Assembly (NCBI RefSeq): GCF_900129135.1
Contig: NZ_FQVI01000002.1
Span: 1 to 64,000, forward strand
DNA length: 64,000 nucleotides
Reading direction: 5' to 3'
Source: Lactonifactor longoviformis DSM 17459
GTDB lineage: Bacteria > Bacillota > Clostridia > Lachnospirales > Lachnospiraceae
Part shown: in pieces, positions 36,901 to 42,710 of the stretch
Numbering within the stretch: the stretch's first letter is position 1
Layout of the letters: the number at the start of each line of letters is the position of its first letter
Position numbers and translations under genes: made by a program
Notes under the pieces: model-generated
Seen by the model: the letters and a program-made list of their open reading frames with translations, nothing else
What the model was told of the DNA's origin: nothing
Database searches by the model: none

Positions 36901-37009
36901 CAAAGCTCCCCGCATCATTCAATGCCTGCTTTATCACTGGTTCCCGAATAATTGCTAACTCATCTCCCGGAATATATAATGGTCTTCCATTTATATAAGC
37001 TTTATACAT
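33974..37009 (-). CDS. Tail-tip protein (Tal, prophage endopeptidase-tail type) with C-terminal S74 chaperone domain
   Basis: 1011 residues from ATG 37009, whose TGATG overlaps the stop of Dit; a GTG three bases earlier is an alternative, and GGGGGAGG precedes both. The N-terminal 370 or so residues are of the Prophage_tail/Tal type (YINGRPLYIPGDE..., gp27-like ring domain). A coiled segment and a beta-sandwich carbohydrate-binding-like domain (about 530-660) follow. The C-terminus (about 870 onward) has SDERLKENIFDSK, the conserved Ser-Lys start of the Peptidase_S74 intramolecular chaperone, which trims itself after trimerisation. It forms the tail tip and contacts the cell surface. No peptidoglycan hydrolase motif is evident. 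Confidence 0.85.
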   Translation of the reverse strand: MYKAYINGRPLYIPGDELAIIREPVIKQALNDAGSFEFIVPDVNPEYENLEVRTSVVQVIKDNKEIFYGEINEIEKKIDKEKQVCAIGEMAFLFDTIQPQAVYQDKTPRQLLDSWIMIHNSKVDDKKKFYTGIVSVSGSNENISVNTNNETTLDCIREILCDRTHGYLRIRKNNGKRYLDLVDLKNYGKICEQPVRFGNNLLDYLENVSGSDIATACIPRGGRLEERAIEGMDAYTDITSVNEGKNYILLSEAVEQYGWICKVIDFEDIFIPSILKSKGEEWLASVQYENIALEVTAIDLSLLNSSLDSWELGDSVRAVAEPFGLDRYFPVNEKEIHLQNPEADSMKLGTTIKRGYVGQTQENKEYIKNELNKVHQTSSFLQSAIDNASQMLTGDKGGYKITEYDGNNRFLRELYMDAMNKEDAVNVMQIGPKGIGLSTQGVNGPYDDAWILGLGLNAKYIIAGTIKTEALSTEYRQTVTKEIEEAEKNAKKYAESTTETSINAMEDRISLKVSEEISYVMHDYCLNGKFDEDLSNWYVSNSTYVKIHYSNLGTCARFTGGSINAYLSQNWNLKKGKYKVRFKATSESGYQTTAIVRCEFNNEINRTPEGKLESGVWNQFEYEFYVPQDGVKYLFFYNDSPGSPIWITDVQVLGGYEEYNEAQIKVLGDSISSMVSKDDVGSYVGQYYDRVITAFNDDSRYIQITAGEIAVYDDGAELSNKRASFDESGINFWRDGYNLGYIGASSLRINNYYKGLVFNLETWGKFMAWGYLENPSDNYYNMMLYFFTKANISDNPYPGIYLGHDMYANGYTISLDSEGRTWTVGYSNGAGICTRDTFWIQSGNEDTIAQFDNSEIILVRDTYANVVGTPSDERLKENIFDSKINALQILSELEFREFDWIESKEHEQLGLVAQEVEQIEPELVKENSEGIKYINPTRLLWYCAKSIQQLSHMMTPNEAEKPVKKYYKGKKFTVDEKKEWIAERKENNRPIKGKTHKLKVPVEHKGGMKYE

Positions 37010-37719
37010 CACAGATACCTCCCCCGATAATCAATCGTAATGGTTCCTTCTCCGGAAAATGTAAGAATCACTTCTTTCTTTCCCAGTCTTACTTCCGGAA
37101 ATCGGTTCTTACCTTCTGATAGTTCATATATATTTTGCCCATCACTTACAGTCATAGGGGATTTCATTTCGGTGACTATAAAAATAGGTACTGCACTTGC
37201 TCCTGCCTCAGGTATACGGATAGTATGATAACTCTGAGTTATCTTAACATTTTTTATTGTTCTTATAATTCCTGAAGAAAAATCAAATGGATCCCACAGC
37301 CAGTCGTCCATGCTGGAAATTACATCATATTTATAGGGTTCAGCAGAACCACTGATTATAATTTCGCCTAACGCAGGATTGCTCTTTTTACCGTCAACAC
37401 TAAGCCTGCATATGTAATAATAATTGGGATCATCATCAAGGATTACTTTTACCCTCCGTCCATGGATATATTCTCCGATTTCTGAATAAGCCTGAAACCA
37501 ATCATAATAATCATTATTTAGAAGTATGAATGTCATTTCCAGTCCCTCTCTGTTTTCATACATCGGTCTTCCCGAAATTTCCGTAAGGTCAAGACTTCCG
37601 TCTGCCCCCGGAATAGGGAGCAGGTTCGTCTTGGGTGAAGGCATAGGTATGTAGATATTAATCAATTTTAGTCCAAAATCTGTTGAGTGTTTATCGTCAA
37701 ATGTTACTCCTTTTTCCAT
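37009..37719 (-). CDS. Distal tail protein (Dit)
   Basis: 236 residues from ATG 37719 (AAGGAGAACATA upstream; its ATG overlaps the tape measure stop as TAATG). The N-terminal belt domain (VTFDDKHSTDFGLKLI, PIPGADGSLDLTE, Y..R) is typical of Siphovirus Dit proteins, and the C-terminal half is the galectin-like beta domain. Dit forms the hexameric hub between the tail tube and tip. It sits in the canonical order tape measure, Dit, Tal. Confidence 0.86.
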   Translation of the reverse strand: MEKGVTFDDKHSTDFGLKLINIYIPMPSPKTNLLPIPGADGSLDLTEISGRPMYENREGLEMTFILLNNDYYDWFQAYSEIGEYIHGRRVKVILDDDPNYYYICRLSVDGKKSNPALGEIIISGSAEPYKYDVISSMDDWLWDPFDFSSGIIRTIKNVKITQSYHTIRIPEAGASAVPIFIVTEMKSPMTVSDGQNIYELSEGKNRFPEVRLGKKEVILTFSGEGTITIDYRGRYL

Positions 37720-39293
37720 TATGTTCTCCTTCCATTTATTCTTCCTAATTCTCTGTCAATATAAGGAGCCATTACTCTGCCTGCAGGTTTCCCATCTATT
37801 GAAACCTGCATTCCACGAAGTGCGTTAGCTGTCTCCCGCCCCATACGTTCATAATCGAAGGTTATTGCATTTTCAGTGTTTCCTGACAATTGATACAGCG
37901 GCTGTACACTCATCATTGCATAAAGTCCTGCAAGCCCTCCCGCCTTTCTCAAAATAGCATTTTCTTCTCTGGTCAGAACCGCTTCCCCTTCATCTAAATA
38001 AGCCGGAAAAAAATCACGTGGAACGTAATCGAGACCAACCTTCAGCCTTGGTATTTCAGGAATATGTATTCCAAACCCACCAACAGCAGGTACCCAGCTT
38101 GGTATCTGCATTTTGTTTAATCCCCGTATAAACTTATTTACCAGATCAATTAGTCCATTCAGGGGATCTCGGAAAAGATTCACAAATCCAGATACAATTC
38201 TTACAATAATACCTTTTAGTCCTTCCAGAGCGCCTTCCAAATTTCCGGAAAAAATGTCCTTTATAAATACAATGAGATCTAAAAAAGTATCAACCAATCC
38301 TCCAATGAATTCACTGGCTACGGGAAGTATTTTATCCATAATCATTGAAAATGTTTCTGGTAATCCTTCCAGCACTGGCCCCAGATTTTCCTTAATAACT
38401 CCCACAACTTTCATAACGCCTTCCATCAGTGGTTCTAGTGCGGCACTAATCAATTCCAGTATAGGTTCTGCCAAAGCAAAAAACAGCTCAATAATAGGAG
38501 ATAAAAGTTCCATAATCCCCTGAAACAACGGCATTAATGCTTCTATTGCTTCCAAAAAATAAGGGAGGATATTCTCAATCATTTCTATAAACGGAGGGAG
38601 CATAGTCTCTAGCAGCTCCACAAATACCGGCAATATAGCCTCTACAATATCCGAAAACACAGGAGTAAGCTCTGTAATAAAATCAAGAAGCGGCGGCAAA
38701 ACCGCCTCCACAACATCCATTAGAAGAGGCGTTATCTGACTAATTGCATCCATAATCAGAGGAAGCATTTCTTCTATCATAGGCATTATTTGCTGAGCCA
38801 CTTCACCTATAGAATCAATTAGTGGGGGAATCGCTTCCTGCAGCATAGGGGTTATCTCTTCTACCAGCTGTGAAAGTAAAGGCATAAGCTGTTCCCCTAA
38901 AGGTGCTATCATTTCGTCTACACTCGATTTTAATCCTTTAAATAGATTGTCAATTTCTCCATCGTTTGCTTTGCTGAGAGATTCCCAGATACTCTTTCCC
39001 AGTTCCTCGGAAGTTTTAGCCATTGCCTTTCCTATTTTTTTCAGATTTTCTAGCTTTCTCTCTGAATTTTTTTTCTCAGACTCTACCTTTTTTTCATTCT
39101 CTTCTTCTGCTGTTTTCCTATCCTTTTCTAAGTTTTTAGATGAGAGTTCTCTATATTCACCATCTATAACTTCTAACTTTTTATTTGTTTTTTGTTTTGT
39201 TTCTACTGCTAATGCATATACCTCTTCCGCATCTGCCTTAACTTGCTCCACATCAATTTTAAAATCTAATATATCATTTTCCTTTTTAGCCAT
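37719..39293 (-). CDS. Short tape measure protein with 11-residue repeats
   Basis: 524 residues from ATG 39293 (AGGTGG upstream; a GTG at 39302 is less likely). The N-terminal 100 residues are charged coiled coil (KKVESEKKNSERKLENLKK). From about 130 to 290 runs a hendecad array in which Pro recurs every 11 residues (PLLMDVVEAVL, PVFSDIVEAIL, PVFVELLETML and others). The C-terminus (YLDEGEAVLTREENAILRKAGG) is the usual end of Firmicute tape measures. The tape measure sets tail length; at about 1.5 angstrom per residue this gives roughly 80 nm at most, a short siphovirus-type tail. No lysozyme or peptidase domain is present. Confidence 0.85.
   Translation of the reverse strand: MAKKENDILDFKIDVEQVKADAEEVYALAVETKQKTNKKLEVIDGEYRELSSKNLEKDRKTAEEENEKKVESEKKNSERKLENLKKIGKAMAKTSEELGKSIWESLSKANDGEIDNLFKGLKSSVDEMIAPLGEQLMPLLSQLVEEITPMLQEAIPPLIDSIGEVAQQIMPMIEEMLPLIMDAISQITPLLMDVVEAVLPPLLDFITELTPVFSDIVEAILPVFVELLETMLPPFIEMIENILPYFLEAIEALMPLFQGIMELLSPIIELFFALAEPILELISAALEPLMEGVMKVVGVIKENLGPVLEGLPETFSMIMDKILPVASEFIGGLVDTFLDLIVFIKDIFSGNLEGALEGLKGIIVRIVSGFVNLFRDPLNGLIDLVNKFIRGLNKMQIPSWVPAVGGFGIHIPEIPRLKVGLDYVPRDFFPAYLDEGEAVLTREENAILRKAGGLAGLYAMMSVQPLYQLSGNTENAITFDYERMGRETANALRGMQVSIDGKPAGRVMAPYIDRELGRINGRRT
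38420..38900 (-). repeat. 33-bp periodic coding repeats in the tape measure gene
   Basis: The hendecad repeats give a 33-bp period, each unit coding Pro followed by ten mostly hydrophobic/acidic residues. About 12 units are visible. These are diverged at DNA level, unlike the wall-binding repeats. Confidence 0.75.
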
Positions 39294-39341
39294 TTTTTCC
39301 ACCTGCCTTCTTTCTTAAAAAGACATCGGCGCATATTGGCT

Positions 39342-39473
39342 CTACTTGTCTTGATTTATACGTATTTCAAATATTTTTTTACAATGTCTGGCTTTGCATG
39401 TCACATAAACACCTTTGCATTCAGCTTCCGGCTTCCATGTGATAGGCATTCTGTACCCGCAATATGGACACAT
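39342..39473 (-). CDS. Com-like small zinc-ribbon protein of the tail cassette
   Basis: 43 residues, below usual ORF cut-offs. ATG 39473 has AAGGG upstream and lies 20 bases after the Gp15-like gene. The product starts MCPYCGYRM and contains two further cysteines before a C-terminal EIRI segment (ECKG...TCKARHCKKIFEIRI). Cys2-Cys5 with the later Cys pair makes a plausible four-cysteine zinc ribbon. Small proteins of this type occur between the chaperone and tape measure genes in some Firmicute prophages, and resemble Com-type zinc-finger translational regulators. Function unproven; coding potential is supported by position and motif. Confidence 0.68.
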   Translation of the reverse strand: MCPYCGYRMPITWKPEAECKGVYVTCKARHCKKIFEIRINQDK

Positions 39474-39493
39474 GACTTTTTTCCCTTTTTCCG

Positions 39494-40099
39494 TCAATCC
39501 GTCACCGCCATTCTTTCCAGAGTCATAAACAGAGTATCAAGACCCTCTTGGCCTCCATGTCCTTTTACATCTAAGGCATAACAGGATTTAAGATCTAAAA
39601 TGGCCTGTATCTCATCCTGATTATGACCATTATATCTAGGTACTTTCATAGTTCTTATCTTAATAACTTCCATGATTTTTGTGTGTTCCGATAAACCAGA
39701 AAATAAAGCAATAAATTTTTTCCAGTGTAATTTGCCTCTCTCACTCAACAAATCAATTCCATAGTCACTCATAAAGGAAGAATATATGTATTCACCGTCT
39801 TTTTCGAAATCAAAGATTGGAACTGTGTCTTTTTTACTACTGCCTCTATTTTTTATATTTATACACTCCTTAAATATTTTAGTAAGCAGATCCGCCTGTT
39901 GAGAAAGAGATAAACCTATAAGCTGATATTCATTCACTACTAACATTTTAAGAGCCTGCTTTATTTTATCCACTTCTGTCAAAGATTCTTCCTGAAATAA
40001 ATTCTGAATTTCAAGGACAGTATCAAAAGACGCATTTATTTTTATCCTACGGTTTGCGGCTTCAATTTCGTTTGTAAAATACTCCGTTAAAAAACCCAT
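39494..40099 (-). CDS. Tail assembly chaperone, Gp15 family
   Basis: 201 residues. Its ATG overlaps the previous stop (TAATG). The N-terminus (FDTVLEIQNLFQEE, KALKML-type helices) and the central YIYSSFMSDYGIDL..LHWKKFIALFSGL match the Bacteriophage Gp15 family, which is the second chaperone cistron upstream of the tape measure. It probably loads the tape measure during tail tube polymerisation. Confidence 0.8.
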   Translation of the reverse strand: MGFLTEYFTNEIEAANRRIKINASFDTVLEIQNLFQEESLTEVDKIKQALKMLVVNEYQLIGLSLSQQADLLTKIFKECINIKNRGSSKKDTVPIFDFEKDGEYIYSSFMSDYGIDLLSERGKLHWKKFIALFSGLSEHTKIMEVIKIRTMKVPRYNGHNQDEIQAILDLKSCYALDVKGHGGQEGLDTLFMTLERMAVTD

Positions 40100-40551
40100 T
40101 ATTTCTTCCGGCCTGAAAGCCCCTTAGATTCTTTTCGATTATAAGACTCCAAAACCGCCCGCTTATTCTCAGCCGCAATCTCGCGGAGTCTTGGAATTAC
40201 CACTTTTGTAATAAATGGAGTGACTTCTTTTGTCATTTCCAGATACCTGTTTTCATAAAAATCTACAATAATCCCTGTATCTTCAGTGCCAAACACTGCC
40301 TCGAAAAGATTAACTGTGGCTCTTCCTAATTTTTCAAAAGCGTCTTCCATCGCCTTATTAGATTCAATATCCGTTTTGATATCAACAATTTCATTTCTTG
40401 TGTTCATCAATTCTATATATTTTTCATTAATGCGTCTAACTACATCATCAGCATCCAGCTCTACATGAATTGTTTTTTCTACCCTTCCCTCTTCGTTTAC
40501 GAGTTCAAAATCTTCAGTAAACTTTTTACTTCTTTTTGCCTGATATGCCAT
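40099..40551 (-). CDS. Tail assembly chaperone (first cistron, DUF6673-like)
   Basis: 150 residues from ATG 40551 (AAGGAGAAACGAGAT upstream). Lys-rich C-terminus, central KAMEDAFEKLGRATVNLFEAVFG helix and FYENRYLEM are typical of the small protein between the major tail protein and Gp15 in many clostridial prophages. The pair is analogous to gpG/gpGT, but here both cistrons have their own starts, coupled by TAATG, rather than a clear frameshift. Confidence 0.75.
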   Translation of the reverse strand: MAYQAKRSKKFTEDFELVNEEGRVEKTIHVELDADDVVRRINEKYIELMNTRNEIVDIKTDIESNKAMEDAFEKLGRATVNLFEAVFGTEDTGIIVDFYENRYLEMTKEVTPFITKVVIPRLREIAAENKRAVLESYNRKESKGLSGRKK

Positions 40552-40647
40552 ATCTCGTTTCTCCTTATATTCTCTGTCCTATAATAAATGCAATACATCT
40601 GTGTATTTAGCATCCTTTTTAGAGTACCTCTATTTTTATTTAAAGTA

Positions 40648-40673
40648 CCGCAGTACTTATACAAGTACTGCGG
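40648..40673 (-). terminator. Hairpin between the tail tube gene and the chaperones
   Basis: CCGCAGTACTT-ATAC-AAGTACTGCGG, an 11-bp perfect stem, lies 15 bases after the tail tube stop. Only TACTTTAAATAAAAAT follows on the minus strand, so partial termination is likely. This would let the abundant tube protein be made in excess over downstream tail proteins. Confidence 0.7.
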
Positions 40674-40688
40674 CTCGGGACTTAAGTT

Positions 40689-41156
40689 TTATACTGCTGT
40701 AGATACAGATGGAGCACCATTTCCATGAATAGTTACAGTCAACGCATTAGGCTGATTGCTGTCCCCATAAGCCGGAGTAATGTTTGCTAATGTAACCGGC
40801 CAAATAATAACTTTGTTCCCCTTCTGCAGTTTCAGATGAGTTTTTCTTTTTTCTCCAAATCCAAACATTACCTCTTCAGAAAGCAGATATTCAACTGCTT
40901 TATCTCCGGTTTTTACATCCCCAGTCACGGTTAATGTCATCTGCGCACCAGTTACTTCAGTGCTGCCCCACCCCTTATCCGCATAATAATTTGCCTGATA
41001 AAGAACTTCGTTTAGCGTCTGAGCCATATTTTTTGTCAAAGCTGCCATAGACGCCCAGTCAGCAGTTTCCTGTCCCGGTTTTACATTAATAAATGCCTCT
41101 GTCTCATAATTAATTTCCGGTGCTACTTTGTTTTCTGGTAATTTTACTTCTGCCAT
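40689..41156 (-). CDS. Major tail (tube) protein
   Basis: 155 residues from ATG 41156 (AGGTGGATAAT upstream). The sequence (INVKPGQETADWASMAALTKNM..., GWGSTEVTGAQMTLTVTGDVK, KRKTHLKLQKGNKVIIWPV) is typical of the tail tube proteins of Firmicute siphoviruses: a beta sandwich with TGxxxTLTVTGD and a C-terminal beta hairpin. Placed between the putative tail terminator and the chaperones, as expected. Confidence 0.82.
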   Translation of the reverse strand: MAEVKLPENKVAPEINYETEAFINVKPGQETADWASMAALTKNMAQTLNEVLYQANYYADKGWGSTEVTGAQMTLTVTGDVKTGDKAVEYLLSEEVMFGFGEKRKTHLKLQKGNKVIIWPVTLANITPAYGDSNQPNALTVTIHGNGAPSVSTAV

Positions 41157-41183
41157 ATTATCCACCTATTCTTTCTGAGTACT

Positions 41184-41579
41184 TTATTTTTTATTAAAGA
41201 TTCTAATATTGACTGTACATGAGTACACACATAAAGGTTCTTCCTTTATATCAAGTTTGTTAGGTTCTTTTACTGTTTGGGCATCCAGCCAGACAGCACT
41301 TTCCATTTCCGGGTATTCAGACATATTCTGCAGAAAATTACATATCTTACTAAGCTGCTCAATACATATAATCTGGCTGGTGTCTTTACAGAGAAATATA
41401 ATTGGAAGTACTATAATTCTGCTTTTATCGTAATAAATATCTTCCTGATATCCCTCCCCAAATTGTACATATAATCCGCCGTCTGCTGATAATCCCTCTA
41501 AAGAGATTACTGTTGGAAGGTCACAGCCACTCTCTACGGTACTTTTTACCAAATTTATTATTTCAACCTGCGGTTCCAT
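41184..41579 (-). CDS. Putative tail terminator / minor capsid-like protein
   Basis: 131 residues from ATG 41579 (AAGGAGGTTAGTGAGAA upstream). The pattern of a central strand-rich region (QEDIYYDKSRIIVLPIIFLCK) and helix (IEQLSKICNFLQNM) resembles minor capsid 3/tail terminator proteins, which cap the tail tube just upstream of the tube gene. This is the first structural gene of the cassette. Family assignment is tentative; position is the stronger evidence. Confidence 0.62.
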   Translation of the reverse strand: MEPQVEIINLVKSTVESGCDLPTVISLEGLSADGGLYVQFGEGYQEDIYYDKSRIIVLPIIFLCKDTSQIICIEQLSKICNFLQNMSEYPEMESAVWLDAQTVKEPNKLDIKEEPLCVYSCTVNIRIFNKK

Positions 41580-42129
41580 TTCTCACTAACCTCCTTTAGT
41601 AATTAAAGCTAAGACTTATCTCTTGTATCATTTAAATAAGCCTATTAACTATATAGAAATCGGGGTATTCATTATCTTTCTTATGAAAAACTGCTTAAAT
41701 CGGATGATCCTGTATTTATATCTTTTTTATACGTTTTCACTGTCTGCCCATTAGAATTGAGCTTAGGATGAGAATTCTCCTCAAACACTCAGATCCCCGA
41801 TTTTATCTGAGCTTATGTATATCCTCCAATTTTAATACCGGCTTGCTGGTATGACACTTCTGAATGCTGAAACAATCGCTCCAGGCATTACCTGCTTTAC
41901 TCTTCCGACTTATCTAAGCCTTTTTTCTTCTGCTGTCACAATAACTCCTTTTCACCAATACAAATGATATTTAGACAGCGTCTAGTATTTTCATCAATTT
42001 CTGTGCACAAAAATAAGACGCAGGCCAGGGCGTCTTATTGATAAAAACAGCAGAAATCTGAAATTCTTATCTCTCAAATTTCTACATCCTAATACTATCA
42101 CAGATATTGTGTGCAATTCTATGCACTGT
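41580..42129. other. 550-base gap in the tail cassette where head genes would be expected
   Basis: No open frame with a ribosome site was found. Visible structures are CTCAGAT-N10-ATCTGAG (41788-41811), a TAGAC-AGC-GTCTA palindrome near 41972-41984 and the terminator at 42005-42039. A 36-codon frame (GNAWSDCFSIQKCH...) has no start signal. The stretch probably holds the late promoter or activator site for the tail genes and may be the scar of head-module loss. Confidence 0.5.
42005..42039 (-). terminator. Terminator after the ArpU-like activator gene
   Basis: AATAAGACGC and GCGTCTTATT form a 10-bp stem with an 8-base loop; TTTTTG follows on the minus strand. It separates the activator from the tail genes, implying a distinct late promoter for them. 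Confidence 0.8.
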
Positions 42130-42549
42130 TTATATTTTAAAATCCTGCAATGCACGATTATGGATATTATGTACCTGACGGTAAGAGTAGCCTAACACTT
42201 CACCAACCTCCTCCCATGTCTTATTATGCACATACTTTAGTCTAAGAAGATTCCGTTCCGTCTCATCTTCCATATGCTCTATCTTGTCAATGATATCTGA
42301 ATACAACTTGATTCTGCGGTATCTGGCCTGTATCAGTTCTTTCGTTTTGCACTCTATCAGAACAACATAATCCGATAGATCCTTTTTTAGATTCCCATGG
42401 GGCATCGATACCATAGCATAACTTGGATTCATCTTATGAGTCTGTATCTCCTCAATCTCCTCCTCAATTAATTTTGCTGCTATCACTGCCTGCTTATAAG
42501 AATTTAAATACATTTTCTTCTTATCACTGATCGTTTTTTCATCCTCCAT
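42130..42549 (-). CDS. ArpU/RinA-type late-gene activator with sigma-region-4-like HTH
   Basis: 139 residues from ATG 42549 (AAGGGGGATGAAATC upstream). The N-terminal two-thirds are helical; the C-terminus (ERNLLRLKYVHNKTWEEVGEVLGYSYRQVHNIHNRAL) is a sigma-70 region 4-like HTH as in phage ArpU/RinA and DUF1492 proteins, which switch on late structural genes. Its promoter carries an SOS box, and it lies just upstream of the tail cassette in the same direction, with a terminator between. It is therefore the likely DNA-damage-inducible activator of the tail genes. Confidence 0.82.
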   Translation of the reverse strand: MEDEKTISDKKKMYLNSYKQAVIAAKLIEEEIEEIQTHKMNPSYAMVSMPHGNLKKDLSDYVVLIECKTKELIQARYRRIKLYSDIIDKIEHMEDETERNLLRLKYVHNKTWEEVGEVLGYSYRQVHNIHNRALQDFKI

Positions 42550-42577
42550 GATTTCATCCCCCTTATTGCTTCTTTAT

Positions 42578-42591
42578 CGAACATATGTTCT
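42578..42591. promoter_or_regulatory. LexA (SOS) box
   Basis: CGAACATATGTTCT matches the Bacillus-type LexA consensus CGAACRNRYGTTYC at 13 of 14 positions; the core GAACATATGTTC is a perfect palindrome. It sits at the predicted transcription start of the activator gene. Confidence 0.82.
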
Positions 42592-42597
42592 AATTTT

Positions 42598-42626
42598 ATA
42601 ATATTGCGATATCCAAGAATTGTCAA
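42598..42626 (-). promoter_or_regulatory. SOS-controlled promoter of the tail activator
   Basis: Minus strand TTGACA, exactly 17 bases, TATTAT, followed within 7 bases by the LexA box. This is a near-ideal sigma-A promoter that LexA would block and DNA damage would release. Confidence 0.85.
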
Positions 42627-42649
42627 TAGTCTATTTCTTCTATTTCTCC

Positions 42650-42678
42650 TTGCAGTTTTCTACACCTTTCGCTATAAT
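42650..42678 (+). promoter_or_regulatory. Promoter of the OPT transporter operon
   Basis: TTGCAG, 17 bases, TATAAT; the predicted start at about 42685 rules out translation from the upstream in-frame ATG at 42687 and supports ATG 42711. Confidence 0.78.
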
Positions 42679-42710
42679 AGTCCAGTATGACTAAAAAGGG
42701 AGAGAAAGAT

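Noticed and set aside
39494-40551. Programmed -1 frameshift joining the two tail chaperones, as in lambda G/GT
   Set aside because: The second gene has its own ATG coupled by TAATG, and I see no convincing slippery heptamer at the junction.
32415-42630. A complete inducible prophage
   Set aside because: No head, packaging, integrase, replication or lysogeny genes, and host genes border the tail set.
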